DNA from: RGIG5681 sp034180345
Lineage (GTDB): Bacteria; Bacillota_I; Bacilli_A; Erysipelotrichales; Erysipelotrichaceae
Direction: 5' to 3'
NCBI GenBank assembly: GCA_034180345.1
Contig: JAXFOQ010000023.1
Span: forward strand, 1-44,365
Length of the DNA: 44,365 nt
Position numbers and translations under genes: made by a program. The notes under the pieces are model-generated. The model was given only the letters and a program-made list of their open reading frames with translations, did not search any database and was not told where the DNA came from. Positions 42,307-44,365 of the stretch are shown one piece after another (within the stretch, counting starts at the first letter, position 1; each line of letters begins with the position of its first letter).

Positions 42307-43839
42307 ATGGAAATTGCTGAAAAGATATTGATTTTAGATTTTGGTGGTCAGTATAATCAGTTGATTGCTAGACGTGTGCGTGAACATAATGTTTATTGTG
42401 AGGTTCACCCTTTTGATTATGGTTATGAAAATATTGTAGCCTATAATCCTAAGGGTATTATTTTTACTGGTGGTCCTAATTCTGTTTATGAAGATGGTGC
42501 GCCCAAGGCTGATTTGCGTATTTTTGATTTAGGTATCCCAGTATTAGGTATATGCTATGGCTGTCAGTTGATGACGCAAATACTTGGTGGTTTGGTAATC
42601 AGCGCTGAGCGTGAATATGGTGAAGCTGAAATGACAGTTGATGTTGATTCGTTATTATTTAGGAATGTAGCTAAAAATTCTATTTGTTGGATGAGTCATA
42701 CCGATCGTATTGAAAATGTAGCTGATGGTTTTAAGATTATTGGCTCAACCAAGGCTTGTAAGGCAGCGGCAGTTGAAAATAAGGATAAAGCTTTTTATGG
42801 AGTGCAATTTCATCCTGAAGTTTTGCATACCAAGGAAGGCGATAAAATACTTTACAATTTCTTATATGAAATTTGTGGTTGTGAAGGAAGATGGCGCATG
42901 GATGAATTTTCGAAAACGGCCATTAAAAAGCTGAAGGAGAAGATTGGAGATAAGAAGGTATTGTTGGCGCTATCGGGTGGAGTTGACTCCTCGGTGGCAG
43001 CTGCAATGTTGAGTAAGGCGGTCGGTAATCAGCTTACTTGTATTTTTGTTGACCATGGACTTTTAAGAAAAAATGAAGGTGATATGGTTGAAGAGGTATT
43101 TAGACATTTTGATCTTAATTTTATTAGAGTTAATGCTCAAAAACGTTTTTATGATAAGCTAAAGGGTAAAAGTGATCCAGAGATGAAACGCAAGATTATC
43201 GGCGAAGAATTTATTCGTATTTTTGAAGAAGAGGCTAAGAAGGTTGGGGTTGTTGATTATCTGGCACAGGGAACAATTTATCCTGATGTTATTGAAAGTG
43301 GAACCAAGACAGCCCAAACAATTAAATCACATCATAATGTTGGCGGGCTTCCTGAGTGTGTTGATTTTAAAGAGATCGTTGAACCACTTAGGGATTTATT
43401 TAAGGATGAAGTTAGAAAGGTTGGCAAGGAATTGGGTCTTTCAGATGAGTTGATTAATAGACAACCGTTCCCAGGCCCTGGCCTTGCGATTAGAATTATC
43501 GGTGAAGTTACAGAAGAAAAGGTTAAGATTGTTCAGGAAGCAGATTATATTTATCGCGAAGAATTACATAAGGCAGGTGTGGATAAGGATTTAGGGCAAT
43601 ATTTTGCGGCACTGACCAATATGAAATCTGTTGGAGTTATGGGTGATGAGCGAACTTATGATTATGCGATTGCTTTAAGGGCTGTGAATACCAGTGATTT
43701 TATGACGGCTGATGCGGCGATGATTCCTTGGGAAATTTTAAATAAGGTTACAAGTAGGATTGTGAATGAAGTTAAGCATGTGAATAGGGTGCTTTATGAT
43801 TGCACTGGGAAACCACCAGGGACGATTGAGTTTGAGTAA
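42307..43839 (+). CDS. guaA: GMP synthase (glutamine-hydrolysing)
   Basis: 510 residues from ATG 42307; AGGAGG at 42295-42300 selects this over two TTG codons just upstream. The class I amidotransferase domain has the nucleophile Cys83 in GICYGCQL and HPE in QFHPEVLHT. The PP-loop is ALSGGVDSS (about 220-228), and the C-terminal dimerisation domain ends in the family-typical PPGTIEFE. It converts XMP to GMP. The residue after CYG is Cys where many homologues have Met. No riboswitch is seen before this gene itself. Its 3' end is a known integration site for some genomic islands, and the region after it looks accessory. Confidence 0.96.
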   Translation: MEIAEKILILDFGGQYNQLIARRVREHNVYCEVHPFDYGYENIVAYNPKGIIFTGGPNSVYEDGAPKADLRIFDLGIPVLGICYGCQLMTQILGGLVISAEREYGEAEMTVDVDSLLFRNVAKNSICWMSHTDRIENVADGFKIIGSTKACKAAAVENKDKAFYGVQFHPEVLHTKEGDKILYNFLYEICGCEGRWRMDEFSKTAIKKLKEKIGDKKVLLALSGGVDSSVAAAMLSKAVGNQLTCIFVDHGLLRKNEGDMVEEVFRHFDLNFIRVNAQKRFYDKLKGKSDPEMKRKIIGEEFIRIFEEEAKKVGVVDYLAQGTIYPDVIESGTKTAQTIKSHHNVGGLPECVDFKEIVEPLRDLFKDEVRKVGKELGLSDELINRQPFPGPGLAIRIIGEVTEEKVKIVQEADYIYREELHKAGVDKDLGQYFAALTNMKSVGVMGDERTYDYAIALRAVNTSDFMTADAAMIPWEILNKVTSRIVNEVKHVNRVLYDCTGKPPGTIEFE

Positions 43840-43991
43840 CAGTAATAAATATGATTCTGTTACAGAACCATTGAAAACGATGGGTTTAAGCGATTTGAAA
43901 GAGTGAAAACTGCCTTAGTGATACTATTTTGATACTAAAAAGCTGAAATAGCAGGTTCAAAAGGGAGTTGTTGAATTTAGGTGAATTCTTT

Positions 43992-44025
43992 AAAGCCTTC
44001 CATCATCTTGTTGGGAGGCTTTTGG
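43992..44025 (+). terminator. Terminator-like hairpin downstream of guaA
   Basis: An 11-bp stem (43992-44002 with 44012-44022, one G-T pair), loop of nine bases, and only a short T-run. It lies about 150 bases after guaA. Confidence 0.6.
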
Positions 44026-44066
44026 GGAAATAGTGAATTCTAAATTGGAATTTTGAGGGAGAAGAA

Positions 44067-44365
44067 ATGAGTATTTTATTCGATGAATTTAGGAGCATTT
44101 GCTTATATTTAAATAAAATCGGAATCGTGCCTACATTAATGGGTTCTTTAGGACTGGAATTTATATCAAAAGAAGATTGGAAACCATCAGATATTGATAT
44201 TCATGTTCCGGGAGATCCAAGAGGCTGGGAAGCTCCTGATGAACTTAGAATTTATGATTGGGACAAAATAATGATGGTTATGGAAAAATTGGGATATGAT
44301 TTAGTGGACATTCATGAGCATGAATTTCAAAAAAATGGAGTTAGTGTAGAATACGGTTCAATCGA
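44067..44365 (+). CDS. Nucleotidyltransferase-like protein, 5' part (runs off the window)
   Basis: 99 codons are visible from ATG 44067, with GAGGGAGAAG upstream. MGSLGLEF (about 24-31) and SDIDIHV (about 41-47) give the Gly-Ser...Asp-x-Asp spacing of the polymerase-beta-type nucleotidyltransferase fold. Acidic residues and a helix follow. The family is not identified; minimal nucleotidyltransferases, aminoglycoside-type enzymes and toxin-antitoxin partners share this motif. Placed just after guaA, it may belong to an inserted accessory segment. The C-terminal part is not in the window. Confidence 0.5.
   Translation, partial: MSILFDEFRSICLYLNKIGIVPTLMGSLGLEFISKEDWKPSDIDIHVPGDPRGWEAPDELRIYDWDKIMMVMEKLGYDLVDIHEHEFQKNGVSVEYGSI

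Noticed and set aside
1..44365. CRISPR array, toxin-antitoxin pair, prophage or complete transposon
   Set aside because: I found no regularly spaced repeats, no cas or phage genes and no intact transposase; the only mobile-element trace is the IS630 stub.

Overview
The window is AT-rich, densely coding DNA from a low-GC Gram-positive bacterium. It encodes an LPXTG-anchored giant glycosidase, lipoproteins with lipoboxes, PTS proteins, a DeoR regulator, CcpA-type cre sites and a guanine riboswitch. These point to Bacillota; an animal- or gut-associated lineage of the Erysipelotrichia type is my guess, not something the sequence proves. TGA is used as a genuine stop (dxs, the ABC ATPase at 3266), so this is not a Mycoplasma-type code.

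Layout. 1-1250 is a decaying zone: an IS630-type transposase stub, a minus-strand coding remnant and the broken 5' part of an ABC-2 permease. 1257-6122 holds the rest of that ABC system, a CofE-like (F420:glutamate ligase family) protein and Dps. 6609-9467 is a three-gene operon, YitT / M24 peptidase / YitT with an extra C-terminal beta domain. 9613-13941 is a 1442-residue cell-wall-anchored GH84 hexosaminidase with a cre site. 13971-16052 (minus) is TPR membrane protein / DeoR regulator / lipoprotein. Divergent from it, 16266-22187 is an L-ascorbate-type operon (ulaG-C-A-B-X-F-E) that lacks ulaD and carries a beta-propeller-like gene X. 22406-26018 is a heterodimeric ABC exporter. 26027-29136 (minus) is CPBP protease / ABC ATPase / large membrane protein. 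29299-31294 pairs a PfoR-like EIIC with a PanE-like reductase. A coding remnant and dxs follow. 33526-38717 is a manganese/iron-type ABC uptake operon with its own DtxR/MntR-family regulator and a fused MsrA-MsrB. Then come a membrane-anchored DUF protein, tRNA-Arg(CCU), a split CHR (chromate-type) transporter, a guanine-riboswitch-controlled purine permease, guaA and the start of a nucleotidyltransferase-like gene.

How the genes work together. The ascorbate operon and the GH84 enzyme both carry cre-like sites, so both look like carbon-catabolite-controlled use of host- or diet-derived carbohydrate. The metal operon combines uptake, a regulator, a palindromic operator at its promoter and repair of oxidised methionine; with Dps this suggests a metal/oxidative-stress theme. 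The purine permease and guaA are neighbours under guanine supply.

Most interesting signals: (i) four genes with a -10 box exactly 6 nt before the ATG and no Shine-Dalgarno, implying leaderless mRNAs; (ii) a metal permease with a winged-helix-like tail next to a separate DtxR-family regulator; (iii) an ula operon with a beta-propeller-like gene and no ulaD; (iv) a YitT protein carrying a barrel-sandwich-like domain next to an M24 peptidase; (v) two start-less minus-strand coding remnants.
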